NCBI RefSeq assembly: GCF_003323715.1
Contig: NZ_QOIN01000021.1
Span: 1-64,000 of the forward strand
DNA length: 64,000 nucleotides
Origin: Streptomyces diacarni
GTDB taxonomy: Bacteria > Actinomycetota > Actinomycetes > Streptomycetales > Streptomycetaceae
Direction: 5' to 3'
The notes under the pieces are model-generated. The model made no database searches. It was not told the DNA's origin and saw only the letters and a program-made list of their open reading frames with translations. This document shows positions 1 through 8,307 of this stretch, piece after piece. A program made the position numbers and the translations under genes. How positions within the stretch are numbered: the stretch's first letter is position 1; every line of letters begins with the position of its first letter.

Positions 1-96
1 CAGTTGCACGGTGGCCTGCCAGTTGAGCAGGGAGCAGACACCGGCAGACGGTGCACCCCAGGGAGCAGAACCCGCGCACTCAACCGCGAAGATCCC

Positions 97-1107
97 CTAC
101 ACCACACAGCGGGACGCCATCATCGGCGGGTCCAGGGACAGCCGGCCGCCGGCGCTGACGGTCACGTCGAGCGGGATGTCCAGCGCGAGGGCGCGCACCG
201 CGTCGACGAGCCCCCTCTCGTTCAGCACGGGAGGACTGATCCCCCGGATCAGCTCGCGGAGTTCGGCCAGCGAGGCGGTGGCGCCGACCCGCGCGTCCCG
301 CATCAGTGCCTTGGCCCGCTCCGGGTCGGTCTCCATCAGTTTCTCCGCGGTGGCCAGGGAGAGTCCGAGCGCGACCAGGCGGGCCTGCGCCCCGTCGTGC
401 AGGTCCCGTTCGATCCGGCGGATCTCGGCGGCCTGCGCGACCGTCGAGTCCGCGCGCTGGGCGGTAAGTTCGGCTACCCGGTCCGCCAGCACCATCGCAG
501 GCGACGGACGCAGGAAGCGGATGGCCACCGGCTCGACGAGCCGCCAAGCGTACGGGGCGGAGGCGACGGCCACGGCCAGGCCGAGTGCCCCGACGAGGCG
601 CGCGACGAGCCCGGGCCGGCTGAGCCCGAGGGCCGCCGCGGCCACCCCGGCCGGTGGGACGGCGGCGACCACGCCCGCGGTGAGTGGCACGATCCCTGTG
701 GACCGCAGGTCGCGCCAGGTGGCGGGGTCCTTCCACCGGAGCCGCCACTTCTGATCCAGGAGGGCGTCGCGACGGGTGCGCTCGTAGGAGAAGCCGTTCC
801 ACCAGTACCCGGTGGACATCCGTGTCACCGGCCCGGCCTGCCGGTATCCGGCCGGGGTGACGGTGGCGGTCCACCGTGCGACGAGGAAGCGGACCATCCG
901 GCAGACCGGGCGGGACAACACGAGCGTCCCCCCGCACACCAGCACGAGCGGCGCCACCCACGACCAGGGGTTCGCCGCACCCCACCAGATCCCCAGTGCC
1001 ACGGCGGCGGCCCACACGGCTGGGACCAGCATGCTGACGACCGTCACGACGCATGCCCGCGCGAACCCCACGCCGACGCGCGCCACCCACGAACCCACCT
1101 GTCTCAT
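97..1107 (-). pseudogene. Sensor histidine kinase lacking its ATPase domain (truncated)
   Basis: The 336-residue frame opens with ATG at 1107 behind a GAAGGA ribosome site. It has hydrophobic segments at about residues 15-65 and 135-190. A HisKA_3 dimerization and phosphoacceptor helix follows, with the motif RRIERDLHDGAQ (His237). The usual N, G1 and G2 boxes of the HATPase_c domain are missing: the frame stops right after LSLDPP, where this family normally enters the ATP-binding fold. No other frame of bases 1-96 restores it. Related kinases phosphorylate a LuxR-type response regulator, but none is visible here. As read it could not autophosphorylate, so it is either a pseudogene cut by recombination or contains a frameshift. 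The family call is secure; the cause of the truncation is not. Confidence 0.75.
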
Positions 1108-1258
1108 GACGCATCCTTCGCTTGCCGTTCGGTGCTCCCACTGTGCACCGCACGGAGTCCGTTCCTTCCCTGGTCAGTCAGGGAGTGGGGCTACCCCCAC
1201 CTGCCTGTGCGTCCAGGCGGATACCGGGTCGGTCAAGCTCTTCGTAGCGTCGGTGAGC

Positions 1259-1699
1259 ATGGAAACCACCCCGCACACCGCGGCCGATGCGGCACTCCTC
1301 GACACCCCCCGCGCCCAACGAGCGTTCGACACAGTGAAGAGCGGCATCAAGGTGTACGGCGCTCTGAGCGCCGTCGCCGTTCTGGCGGTCATCGCGGTGG
1401 CGATCAGCGGTCACACGGTGAACACGTTCATGTGGGTCCGGGCAGTCCTGCTGCCCGTAGTCGCCGTCCTGATCCACCGGATGGCCGTCTCCGCTTCCCG
1501 GGGATCCCGACGGGCCTTCGAGCGAGTGAGGGCTCTCGCCGTCATCATGCCGATAGCGATCATCGGCGTCGACCTGATCCCGGGTGTCTGTCCGCCGTGG
1601 TACTCCCTGATGCAGGTCGTCTGCATGCTGCCCGTCATCCGAGTCGCGTTCACCACCCGCGGCTCCGCATTGCGCGCCGCCTTCCCCAAGGGGCGCTGA
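1259..1699 (+). CDS. Small integral membrane protein of unknown function
   Basis: This 146-residue protein starts at ATG 1259 (METTPHTAAD); a GTG at 1253 is an in-frame alternative. It has three or four hydrophobic segments, at about residues 30-50, 58-75, 92-108 and 115-130, separated by short basic loops. It ends in a basic tail (AAFPKGR). I do not recognise the family. It is transcribed divergently from the truncated kinase, with about 150 bases between them. That resembles the small membrane genes often found beside actinobacterial sensor kinases, but nothing in the sequence shows a functional link. Coding bias supports a real gene. Confidence 0.6.
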   Translation: METTPHTAADAALLDTPRAQRAFDTVKSGIKVYGALSAVAVLAVIAVAISGHTVNTFMWVRAVLLPVVAVLIHRMAVSASRGSRRAFERVRALAVIMPIAIIGVDLIPGVCPPWYSLMQVVCMLPVIRVAFTTRGSALRAAFPKGR

Positions 1700-1819
1700 C
1701 CGGGCGTCGGGTGCCGCTCCGCGCGGCCTCCCCGAGGGACCCGCGTCTGCCCTGGCCTTCCAGCCGGCCGTCGACGGTGAGCGGTTGGGCGTGAGCGGTC
1801 GCTCGCCGGTCGTGAGCCC

Positions 1820-2494
1820 TCAGCCGCCCGGCGCCGTGCTCGCCGGCTCCCGCGGGCCCGCTGCCGGCTCCTCGTGCCCCGCCGGCGGCTCTTCGGGCCC
1901 CGCTGCCGACTCCGCCGGCGCGTCCGCCGCCACGGCCGCATCGTGCAGCAGCGTCCTCGCCGCGGAGCGCGCGTGCCGCGCCGGGGCGGGGGAGTCGCTG
2001 ATGGACGCGTTGCTCATCGCGCCGTCGAGCAGCACGGACAGCTGGGAGGCCAGCCAGTCGGGGTCGGTCGCGCCCGTCTCGAACGCCAGGCCGCGCAGGA
2101 AGGTGCGGACCGCCGACTTGTGCTCGCGGACCGCCTCGACGACTCCCTGGGAGCCCGCGCCCAGTTCGCCGAAGGCGTTGATGAACGCGCAGCCGTGGAA
2201 GTCGGGCCCGTCCACCCAGTCGTAGAGCCAGTCGAAGACCGCCAGGACCCGGGACTCCGGGTCGGTGTGGTCGGCCACGCGCTCCTCCAGCGCGGTGCGC
2301 GCCCACCGGTCGCGGCGGCGGAGATAGGCCTCCACGAGCGCCCCCTTCGAGGGGAAGCACTGGTAGATCTTCTTGAGTGAGACGCCGGAAGCGTCACGGA
2401 TCCTGTCCATCCCCACGGACTGCACGCCGTACTGGTAGAAGAGGGCGTCCGCAGCGCTGAGGACGCGGGTCTCGATGGTGTCGTCGACGTTCAT
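1820..2494 (-). CDS. TetR/AcrR family transcriptional repressor
   Basis: The 224-residue protein starts at ATG 2494 with a GGGGAG ribosome site. Residues 10-55 form the TetR DNA-binding domain (VGMDRIRDASGVSLKKIYQ, then FPSKGALVEAYL). The middle is a ligand-binding helical domain (WLYDWVDGPDFHGCAFINAF). The last 45 residues are a low-complexity Ala/Pro/Glu tail that is unusual for the family. Two palindromes built from GAGAAC/GTTCTC arms lie immediately upstream and are the likely operators, so autoregulation is expected. The natural divergent target is the degenerate frame at 2608. The ligand is unknown. Confidence 0.88.
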   Translation of the reverse strand: MNVDDTIETRVLSAADALFYQYGVQSVGMDRIRDASGVSLKKIYQCFPSKGALVEAYLRRRDRWARTALEERVADHTDPESRVLAVFDWLYDWVDGPDFHGCAFINAFGELGAGSQGVVEAVREHKSAVRTFLRGLAFETGATDPDWLASQLSVLLDGAMSNASISDSPAPARHARSAARTLLHDAAVAADAPAESAAGPEEPPAGHEEPAAGPREPASTAPGG

Positions 2495-2516
2495 GCTTCC
2501 GTTCTCCCCAGGTCTT

Positions 2517-2532
2517 GAGAACCGCCGTTCTC
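2517..2532. promoter_or_regulatory. TetR operator 1 (GAGAAC-N4-GTTCTC)
   Basis: Six-base inverted arms GAGAAC and GTTCTC are separated by CGCC, 22 bases upstream of the TetR start. The same arms recur 39 bases further on. Paired copies in the promoter region of a TetR gene make an autoregulatory operator the simplest reading. Confidence 0.7.
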
Positions 2533-2554
2533 TACGATACGGTCTTACCGGAAT

Positions 2555-2572
2555 CGAGAACGAGCGTTCTCG
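2555..2572. promoter_or_regulatory. TetR operator 2 (CGAGAAC-N4-GTTCTCG)
   Basis: This is a second and better palindrome with 7-base arms CGAGAAC and GTTCTCG around GAGC. Its centre is 39 bases from operator 1. It lies between the repressor and the rightward frame at 2608, so it could control both directions. Confidence 0.7.
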
Positions 2573-2607
2573 CGTCCGTAACGGGGAGTGAACGGGGGGA
2601 CCGAAGC

Positions 2608-2898
2608 ATGGCCGAGCGCACGACGTCGCGATGGACACGCTTAGGTGAGCTGGCGGGGGCCGGGCTGAGCGCAGCCCCGGCCGTCGTCGGTGCGCACATC
2701 CCGCGCGCCCCTGCCGAGAGGCCGGGTGCCGCCGTGAGACCTGCCGACAGACCTGTCGGCATCTCCTGCCAGGGTGCGAACCGTCTCCGTGCGAGACGTC
2801 CCCGTGTGAGAGACCTCCCCGTGAGACGCCGCCACGCAAGACGCCTGCACGCGAGACGGGTCGGCGCGTCCGGTCGGCCGTTCGCCGAGCGCGGCTGA
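2608..2898 (+). CDS. Doubtful 96-aa open frame, possibly a decayed target gene
   Basis: An ATG at 2608 follows GGGGGGA and lies downstream of the two TetR operators, where the regulated gene is expected. The first 25 residues (MAERTTSRWTRLGELAGAG...) look protein-like. They contain a TTA leucine codon (2641), which in Streptomyces needs the bldA tRNA. After about residue 45 the frame becomes Arg-rich low-complexity sequence over a degenerate 15-base repeat. It resembles no family I know. It may be the 5' remnant of a gene lost by deletion, or not a gene at all. Confidence 0.25.
   Translation: MAERTTSRWTRLGELAGAGLSAAPAVVGAHIPRAPAERPGAAVRPADRPVGISCQGANRLRARRPRVRDLPVRRRHARRLHARRVGASGRPFAERG
2789..2865. 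repeat. Degenerate tandem repeat of about 15 bases
   Basis: About five diverged copies of a unit like GTGAGACGYCNCCAC run head to tail. They resemble, at a decayed level, the 18-base repeat array inside the ECF S-component gene 1.3 kb away. Function is unknown. Confidence 0.4.
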
Positions 2899-3023
2899 GG
2901 CAGCGCCCCTCCGCGCGCCGCTGCCGGGGGCTCCGGAAACGGTGCCCTCCCCCGTGCCCTCCCTCCGGCGAGGGCGTCGCCTCGAACGGAGAGGAGCGGC
3001 GAGTCCGCGTCGCCGCACGAACT

Positions 3024-3049
3024 GTGAGGTCCCGCCGGCGGGACCTCAC
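3024..3049. terminator. Perfect 26-base palindrome, probable terminator
   Basis: The sequence is GTGAGGTCCCGCC followed directly by its exact reverse complement (13-base arms, no spacer). It sits between the rightward frame ending at 2898 and the leftward ECF operon ending at 3138, where bidirectional termination is expected. No U-tract follows, which is normal in Streptomyces. Confidence 0.65.
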
Positions 3050-3058
3050 CCGAGACCC

Positions 3059-3093
3059 CGCGTTCCTGCCCGTCGGGGTCGGGCAGGAACGCG
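3059..3093. terminator. Second strong stem-loop downstream of the ECF operon
   Basis: The arms CGCGTTCCTGCCCG and CGGGCAGGAACGCG form a perfect 14-bp stem with a 7-base loop (TCGGGGT). It begins 9 bases from the preceding palindrome and 45 bases beyond the end of the S-component gene. Together the two hairpins should end transcription of the leftward operon. Confidence 0.7.
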
Positions 3094-3137
3094 GTAACTC
3101 CGTCAGGCGGCCCGAGCCCACGCCCGCCCGGGCCGCC

Positions 3138-4415
3138 TCACGCCCGGGGCCCCACCCGCGCCCGGTCATCGCCGGTTTCGCCTCTCTCCGGCGGCGCCGC
3201 GAACGCGGCTGACGCGTCGAAGGCGGCACGCCGAGTGGCCCGGCGCAGTGCCCGCAGCACCGTGCCCCCCAACGTGGCAGTCAGCACGACGGTGAGAAGG
3301 GCCCGCGGAACGTCCCACCCCAAGGAGGTGGCCACCACGTAGGCCCCGTACCTGGCCAGGTTCTCGTGCACCGGATCGCCGGGCACGAAGGAGAGGCCGG
3401 AACCGAGCCCGGCGATGTACGGCCAGCCCTGCATATTCATGACCAGCCCGTAGAGCAGTGCGGAGACCGCCCCGTACGCGGCGAGAAGCAGCAGCTCCCT
3501 GCGGCCTCGCAGCGTGGCCGCGCCCGGCAGCAGCCCCGCCCCCATGGAAACCCAGCCCATGGACAGCATCTGGAACGGCATCCACGGCCCGACCCCGCCG
3601 GTGAGCAGGGCCCCGGCAAACATCGAGACGGCACCGAGCACGAAACCGAAACCGGGCCCGAGGACCCGGCCCGCCAACACCATCAGAAAGAACATCGGCT
3701 CCAGCCCGGCGGTGCCCGCGCCCAGCGGCCGCAGCGCGGCACCGGCCGCGGCCAGTACGCCGAGCATGGCCACGGCTTTGGCGTCCAGCCCGGTGTCGGA
3801 CACGGTCGCGACGGCGACCGCGAGCAGAAGGGGGAGCAGCGCGGCGAACAGCCATGGCGCGTCCTGCGAGTGCGCCAGCCCGGAGCCCCGTCCGGCCAAC
3901 AGCGGCCAGGCGAAGGCGGCCAGGCCGGTGGCGCTGGTGAGGGTGAGCGCCGCGATCGACCGCGGCCCGAGCCGAATCGCCCTGACCCTCGATGAGAGCC
4001 CGGGCCCGGCCCCGGGCACGGGTGCGCCAGGCGCATGCGCGGGTGCTGGTGCGGGCATCTGAGCCGAGGGCGAGTCGCCGGCCGGGGCATCGGCCGAGAC
4101 GTGTGCCGCGTCCGAAACCTGTGTCGCGTCCGAGGCGTGCGCCGCGTCCGAAACATCTGCCTCGGTCGAGACGTGCGCTGCGTCCGTGGCGTGCGCCGCG
4201 TCCGATACCTGCGCCGATTCCGAGACCTGCGCCAGGTCCGAAACGTGCCCCGCGTCCGAAACGTACTCCGCATCCGAGGCGCGCGCCTCGGCGTGGCCGC
4301 GCGTGGCCGGAGGTGCGGGTGCCGTGGACGGGGTGGAGCGCTCCGGTGCCGGGGCCTCGGCCGCGGGTGTGTGGGCGGGCTCCGGCTCCGCTGCCGGGTC
4401 CGGGCGTCGTTTCAC
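3138..4415 (-). CDS. ECF transporter substrate-binding (S) membrane component
   Basis: The 425-residue protein starts at GTG 4415, overlapping the EcfA stop by GTGA and preceded by AGGGAGG. Residues 1-145 are an unusual hydrophilic extension dominated by a hexapeptide array (VSDAAH-like units). The C-terminal 280 residues hold about six membrane segments, with motifs such as EPMFFLMVLAGRVLGPGFGF and PWMPFQMLSMGW. These are typical of ECF S components of the vitamin and cobalt class. S components bind the substrate and dock on the EcfT/EcfA module. The upstream cobalamin riboswitch makes B12 or a corrinoid precursor the best guess for the substrate. The N-terminal extension has no counterpart in ordinary S components that I know. 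Confidence 0.85.
   Translation of the reverse strand: MKRRPDPAAEPEPAHTPAAEAPAPERSTPSTAPAPPATRGHAEARASDAEYVSDAGHVSDLAQVSESAQVSDAAHATDAAHVSTEADVSDAAHASDATQVSDAAHVSADAPAGDSPSAQMPAPAPAHAPGAPVPGAGPGLSSRVRAIRLGPRSIAALTLTSATGLAAFAWPLLAGRGSGLAHSQDAPWLFAALLPLLLAVAVATVSDTGLDAKAVAMLGVLAAAGAALRPLGAGTAGLEPMFFLMVLAGRVLGPGFGFVLGAVSMFAGALLTGGVGPWMPFQMLSMGWVSMGAGLLPGAATLRGRRELLLLAAYGAVSALLYGLVMNMQGWPYIAGLGSGLSFVPGDPVHENLARYGAYVVATSLGWDVPRALLTVVLTATLGGTVLRALRRATRRAAFDASAAFAAPPERGETGDDRARVGPRA
4102..4281. repeat. Ten 18-base tandem repeats inside the S-component gene
   Basis: Ten consecutive 18-base units with plus-strand consensus TGCGCCGCGTCCGAAACG fill exactly 180 bases. Because 18 is a multiple of three, each encodes one six-residue unit (HVSDAA-like) and the frame is kept whatever the copy number. 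Copies have diverged by a few bases each. Confidence 0.9.
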
Positions 4416-6067
4416 AGTGCCTCCCTGACCTGGGCGACCGTCAGCCACGGCTGCGGGGCGAGGATCTTGGAGACCTGCGGGGCGTAGGCGGGAGAGGAGG
4501 TGACGACCTCGTGGGTGGGCCCGTCGGCCACGGTCTCGCCCTGGGCGAGGATGACGACCCGGTGGGCGATCTCGGCCACCAGCTCGACGTCGTGGGTGGC
4601 CAGAACCAGTGCGTGCCCCTGGTCGGCGAGTTCGCGCAGCAGCGTGACCAGCCGGGCCTTCGCGGCGTAGTCCAGGCCGCGCGTGGGCTCGTCCAGCAGC
4701 AGCAACGGTGGCCTGGCAGTGAGGATGACGGACAGGGCGAGGGCGAGCCGTTGGCCCTCCGACAGGTCGCGGGGGTGTGCGGTGTCGGGGATGTCGGGCA
4801 GCAGCCGGGAGACGAGGGCGCGGCAGGTGCCGGGGTCCGCGCCCGCGTCCGTGTCGGCGGTCCGGCACTCCCGGGCGACGGTGTCGGCGTACAGCAGATC
4901 GCGTGGTTCCTGCGGCACGAGTCCGGCGTGGCGCAGCAGCTCCGCGGGGCGCGTCCGGTGCGGCACTCGGCCGTCCACCGTGACTCGGCCCGAGGTGGGG
5001 CGGTGCATGCCGACGAGGGTGTTGAGGAGGGTGGACTTTCCGGCGCCGTTGCGTCCCATCAGCGCGACGGTCTCTCCCGCGCGTATGCGGAGGCTGACGT
5101 CGTGCAGGGCCGTCACCCGACCGCGGACGAGCCCGAGGCGCGAGGTCTCGGCGAGCGGCGGGGCGGAGTCGTCCGGTGGGACGACGGAGTCCGGTGGGGC
5201 TGGGGAGGCCGACGGGGCGGGGGTCGCCGGGGCCGCGCCTCCACCAGGTATCCGGGGCGCCAATCGTTCCCGGAGGCCGTGCGCCCTGCGGCGGGCGTCG
5301 CGTACGGAGAGGGGGAGGGGGTCCCAGCCTGCGAGGTCGCCGAGTTCGGTGACGGGCGGCCGCACGGGTGAGACGGCGAGCATCGCGGCCGGGTCGCCGA
5401 GGCGTGCGGTGAAGTCGGGGGACAGCAGCAGCACCTGGTCGGCGTACTGCACCACGCGCTCAAGACGGTGTTCCGCCATGAGCACGGTGGTGCCCAGGTC
5501 GTGGACCAGGCGCTGGATGACGGCCAGCACCTCCTCGGCGGCGGGCGGGTCGAGTGCCGAGGTGGGCTCGTCGAGTACCAGGACCTCGGGGTGCGGGGTG
5601 AGGACCGAGCCGATGGCCACGCGCTGTTGCTGGCCGCCGGAGAGGGAGGCGATGGGGCGGTCGCGGAGGTCGTTGAGGCCGAGCAGGTCGAGGGTTTCCT
5701 CGACGCGGCGGCGCATGGTGGCCGCGGGCAGTCCCAGCGACTCCATGCCGTAGGCCAGCTCGTCCTCGACGGTGTCGGTGACGAAGTGGGCGAGCGGATC
5801 CTGACCCACGGTTCCCACGAGGTCGGCGAGTTCGCGGGGTTTGTGGGTGCGGGTGTCGCGGCCCCCCACGGTCACGCGGCCGTGCAGGGTGCCGCCGGTG
5901 AAGTGCGGGACGAGGCCCGAGACGGTGCCCAGCAGCGTGGACTTGCCCGATCCGCTCGCGCCGATCAGCAGGCACAGTTCCCCTTCGGGGAGGTGGGCGT
6001 CGACGGTGGGGAGGGCGGGCTGCCGCGCGTCCTCGTAGACGACCGAGACGTGGTCGAAGTGGATCAC
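4412..6067 (-). CDS. ecfA: ECF transporter ATPase, two fused ABC domains
   Basis: The 551-residue protein starts at GTG 6067 (GTGA overlap with ecfT). The N-terminal ABC domain has Walker A GASGSGKST at 36-44, signature LSGGQ at 142-146 and Walker B VLVLDEP at 162-168. A Pro/Ala linker covers about 270-310. The second domain has Walker A GRNGAGKST at 338-346, signature LSEGQ at 435-439 and Walker B LLLLDEP at about 455-461. It therefore replaces the usual EcfA1/EcfA2 pair with one polypeptide. It should power uptake through EcfT and the S component. Both nucleotide sites look intact. Confidence 0.93.
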   Translation of the reverse strand: MIHFDHVSVVYEDARQPALPTVDAHLPEGELCLLIGASGSGKSTLLGTVSGLVPHFTGGTLHGRVTVGGRDTRTHKPRELADLVGTVGQDPLAHFVTDTVEDELAYGMESLGLPAATMRRRVEETLDLLGLNDLRDRPIASLSGGQQQRVAIGSVLTPHPEVLVLDEPTSALDPPAAEEVLAVIQRLVHDLGTTVLMAEHRLERVVQYADQVLLLSPDFTARLGDPAAMLAVSPVRPPVTELGDLAGWDPLPLSVRDARRRAHGLRERLAPRIPGGGAAPATPAPSASPAPPDSVVPPDDSAPPLAETSRLGLVRGRVTALHDVSLRIRAGETVALMGRNGAGKSTLLNTLVGMHRPTSGRVTVDGRVPHRTRPAELLRHAGLVPQEPRDLLYADTVARECRTADTDAGADPGTCRALVSRLLPDIPDTAHPRDLSEGQRLALALSVILTARPPLLLLDEPTRGLDYAAKARLVTLLRELADQGHALVLATHDVELVAEIAHRVVILAQGETVADGPTHEVVTSSPAYAPQVSKILAPQPWLTVAQVREAL

Positions 6068-7455
6068 TGTGTGTGCTCCTCGTCGTCGTTCCGGCCCCGC
6101 AGCGCCCGCGCGGTCCGGCGGGGGCCGCCGTCGTCACTGCCCGGACGGGGCGAGGGGGCGTCGCCCCGGGGGCGCCCCGCTCTTCTCGTGCGGCTCCCGG
6201 TGTCCGCGGCGGACGCCGTGCCGGAACCGGAACCGGCGCGGGAGCCGGGGTGGGAGCCGGAACCGGAACCTGGGCGGGAACCGGACCCGGGGCCCGGGTC
6301 GGGGCCGGTCGCTGGGGCGGGTGCGGGGGCGACGGCGGCGGGGAGCAGGCCGAGGAGAACGGCGGCGGCGGGCCACAGGGGCAGTTCGGGGGCCTGGAGC
6401 GGGACGGTGGGAGGTGCGAGCGCCGCGGGGAGCGCGTCGGCGGCGCTGATCATGAGTCCGGCGACGGCGGCCCCGGACGCGGCGACGAGCCAGGCGCGCG
6501 GGCCCCACCGGTCGGGGCGGTAGCGGGTGCGGACCGTTCGCCTGCCGCCGAGCCACAGCCCGGCCAGCGCGAGTGCCAGTCCGGCCAGCAGCACCGGCAG
6601 CCCGAAACCGGCGCCCTGCGCGGCCAGCAGGCCGTAGGTGCCGGCGCACACGCCCAGGAGTCCGCCGAGGGTGAGCGCGGTGGTGGTGCGCCGTACCGCG
6701 ACCGGTACGCGTGCCGTGCGGCCGTATCCGCGCGCGTCCATCGCCGCCGCGAGTGCCACCGAGCGCTCCAACGCGCCCTCCAGCACGGGGAGCCCGACCT
6801 GGACCACGCCGCGCAGCCCGCGCTCACCGCGCCCCCGCAGCCGGCGCGCCGCCCGCAGCCGTCGCACGTCGGCGACGAGGTGGGGCGCGAAGGTCATCGC
6901 GACCACCACCGCGACCCCGGCCTCGTAGAGGGCGCCCGGCAGCGACTTGAGCAGCCTGGCGGGGTTGGCGAGGGCGTTCGCGGCGCCGACGCAGACGAGC
7001 AGGGTCGCCAGTTTGAGCCCGTCGTAGAGGGCGAAGACCATGCCCTCCACCGTCACTCTCCCCCCGATCCGTACGCCCTGCGCCCACTCGGGGAGCGGCA
7101 CCTCGGGCAGTTCGACGAGCAGGTGGGTGCCGGGTACGGGCGAGCCGAGGAAGAACGCGAAGACGAGCCGGATGGCGAGCACCAGGAGGCCCAGCCTGAG
7201 GAAGGCGGCGTACGAGCGGGCCCAGGGGGCGTCGGTGCGGCGCACGGCGACGACGTATCCCGCCACGGCGATCACCAGTGCGAGGAGCAGCGGATTGGTG
7301 GTGCGGGAGGCGGCGGTTGCCAGCCCCAGCGCCCACAGCCACCAGGCGCCGGGGTGGAGTGCGGTGCTGCGGGTGGTGAGCGGCGCCCTGACCAGGGGGC
7401 GGGCGGAGAACCGACGCCCGCGGGTGTGCGGTGTTTCGGTGCGGAAGCGGCGCAT
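6064..7455 (-). CDS. ecfT: ECF transporter transmembrane coupling protein (EcfT/CbiQ family)
   Basis: The 463-residue protein starts at ATG 7455, three bases after the upstream stop. Membrane segments span about residues 35-75, 85-110 and 150-185. The coupling region contains the family's two Ala-Arg-Gly-type motifs (RRLRAARRLRGRG at about 212-224; AMDARGYGRT near 250), which contact the ATPases. More hydrophobic helices follow. The last 110 residues are a Gly/Ser/Pro/Arg-rich low-complexity tail that is longer than usual for EcfT. In the cell it should scaffold the S component and EcfA in the membrane. The operon position and overlaps support one transport complex. Confidence 0.9.
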   Translation of the reverse strand: MRRFRTETPHTRGRRFSARPLVRAPLTTRSTALHPGAWWLWALGLATAASRTTNPLLLALVIAVAGYVVAVRRTDAPWARSYAAFLRLGLLVLAIRLVFAFFLGSPVPGTHLLVELPEVPLPEWAQGVRIGGRVTVEGMVFALYDGLKLATLLVCVGAANALANPARLLKSLPGALYEAGVAVVVAMTFAPHLVADVRRLRAARRLRGRGERGLRGVVQVGLPVLEGALERSVALAAAMDARGYGRTARVPVAVRRTTTALTLGGLLGVCAGTYGLLAAQGAGFGLPVLLAGLALALAGLWLGGRRTVRTRYRPDRWGPRAWLVAASGAAVAGLMISAADALPAALAPPTVPLQAPELPLWPAAAVLLGLLPAAVAPAPAPATGPDPGPGSGSRPGSGSGSHPGSRAGSGSGTASAADTGSRTRRAGRPRGDAPSPRPGSDDGGPRRTARALRGRNDDEEHTQ

Positions 7456-7458
7456 CGG

Positions 7459-8307
7459 TCAGCGCCTTCGGCGGCGCGCCTGCCAGAACGCCGCGAGGCC
7501 CAGGATCGCGACGGCGGCGACGCCCGCGGTCACTCCTAGGCCGGACGACATGCCCTCGCCGTCGGCGTGGTTGCCGCTGCCCTCGTCGCTCCGGGTGCCG
7601 CGGTCACCGCCCTGTCCGTCGTCGCCGTTCTCGCCGTTGTCACCGTTCTGGGAGCTTTCGTCGCTGCCCGCCTGCTCGCCGCACCCCTTGGCGGGGTAGT
7701 GGTCGATGGCGCACAGCAGGGACCCCGAACCGTAACGGAGCGGGGAGGCGACCTCGGCCAGGACCTCGGCGGCGGACGCCTTCTCGGGCACGAGGGCGCA
7801 CCGGGTTCTGGGCGCGGGCGGCGCCTCGGGCTCGCTCGCGGGGGCGTCGGTGCGGGTGCCGAAGTCGATGCGGACGGCGACGCGCTTGCTGCCGTCCTCG
7901 GGCTCGGTCTTCTCGCAGGCGGCCGCGAACGTCGTGGTGCCGCGCGGTTTCGCGGCCTGCTGGGAGTCCTCGCTCAGGGCGAAGCGGAAGCCGAGGGTGT
8001 CGCCGTCGTCGGGGCGCTGGGTGGCCGGGCCCTCGGTGGCGTAGGCCCAGGAGTCGGAGCCGTCCCGCTGCCAGAAGGACCAGTAGCGGTAGCCCGTCCC
8101 GGCCGCGGGCCGCACGGAGTCGGCGGCGTGCGCCTGCGGGGCGGGCAGCGCGAAGACCGCGACGGCGAAGGCGGCGAGGGCGGCGACGGTGACGGCGGCG
8201 GCCAGGAGCGCCCGCACGGGCCGGGCGCGGGCAAGGGCCCCGGCGCCCGGCGAGCGGGGTGGCCCGGCCTTCATCGGTATGGCGGCGGGCACCGTGCGGC
8301 CCCTCAC
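7459..8307 (-). CDS. SCO2322-family exported protein with C-terminal membrane anchor
   Basis: The 282-residue frame starts at GTG 8307, overlapping the upstream stop by GTGA; ATG 8274 is an in-frame alternative. It has a long basic signal sequence (hydrophobic core at about 33-55, cleavage near PQAHA-AD). An extracellular domain with four Cys carries the signature YRYWSFW. An acidic Gly/Asn/Asp linker leads to a terminal membrane helix and RRRRR tail. The SCO2322 family is conserved in Streptomyces without an assigned biochemical role. Its position between the alpha/alpha-barrel protein and EcfT suggests a surface partner in substrate capture. That function is inference. Confidence 0.8.
   Translation of the reverse strand: MRGRTVPAAIPMKAGPPRSPGAGALARARPVRALLAAAVTVAALAAFAVAVFALPAPQAHAADSVRPAAGTGYRYWSFWQRDGSDSWAYATEGPATQRPDDGDTLGFRFALSEDSQQAAKPRGTTTFAAACEKTEPEDGSKRVAVRIDFGTRTDAPASEPEAPPAPRTRCALVPEKASAAEVLAEVASPLRYGSGSLLCAIDHYPAKGCGEQAGSDESSQNGDNGENGDDGQGGDRGTRSDEGSGNHADGEGMSSGLGVTAGVAAVAILGLAAFWQARRRRR

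Noticed and set aside
4..1794. A 596-codon plus-strand frame across the truncated kinase
   Set aside because: Composition (Pro, Arg, His, Gly) is that of an antisense frame; the minus-strand kinase homology and ribosome site are decisive.
4102..4281. CRISPR-like array (regular 18-base units)
   Set aside because: Units are contiguous without spacers, diverged, and encode an in-frame peptide repeat.
4412..5371. Plus-strand frames over the EcfA and EcfS genes
   Set aside because: They are mirrors of the ABC motifs and the 18-base repeat array; no independent domain or start.
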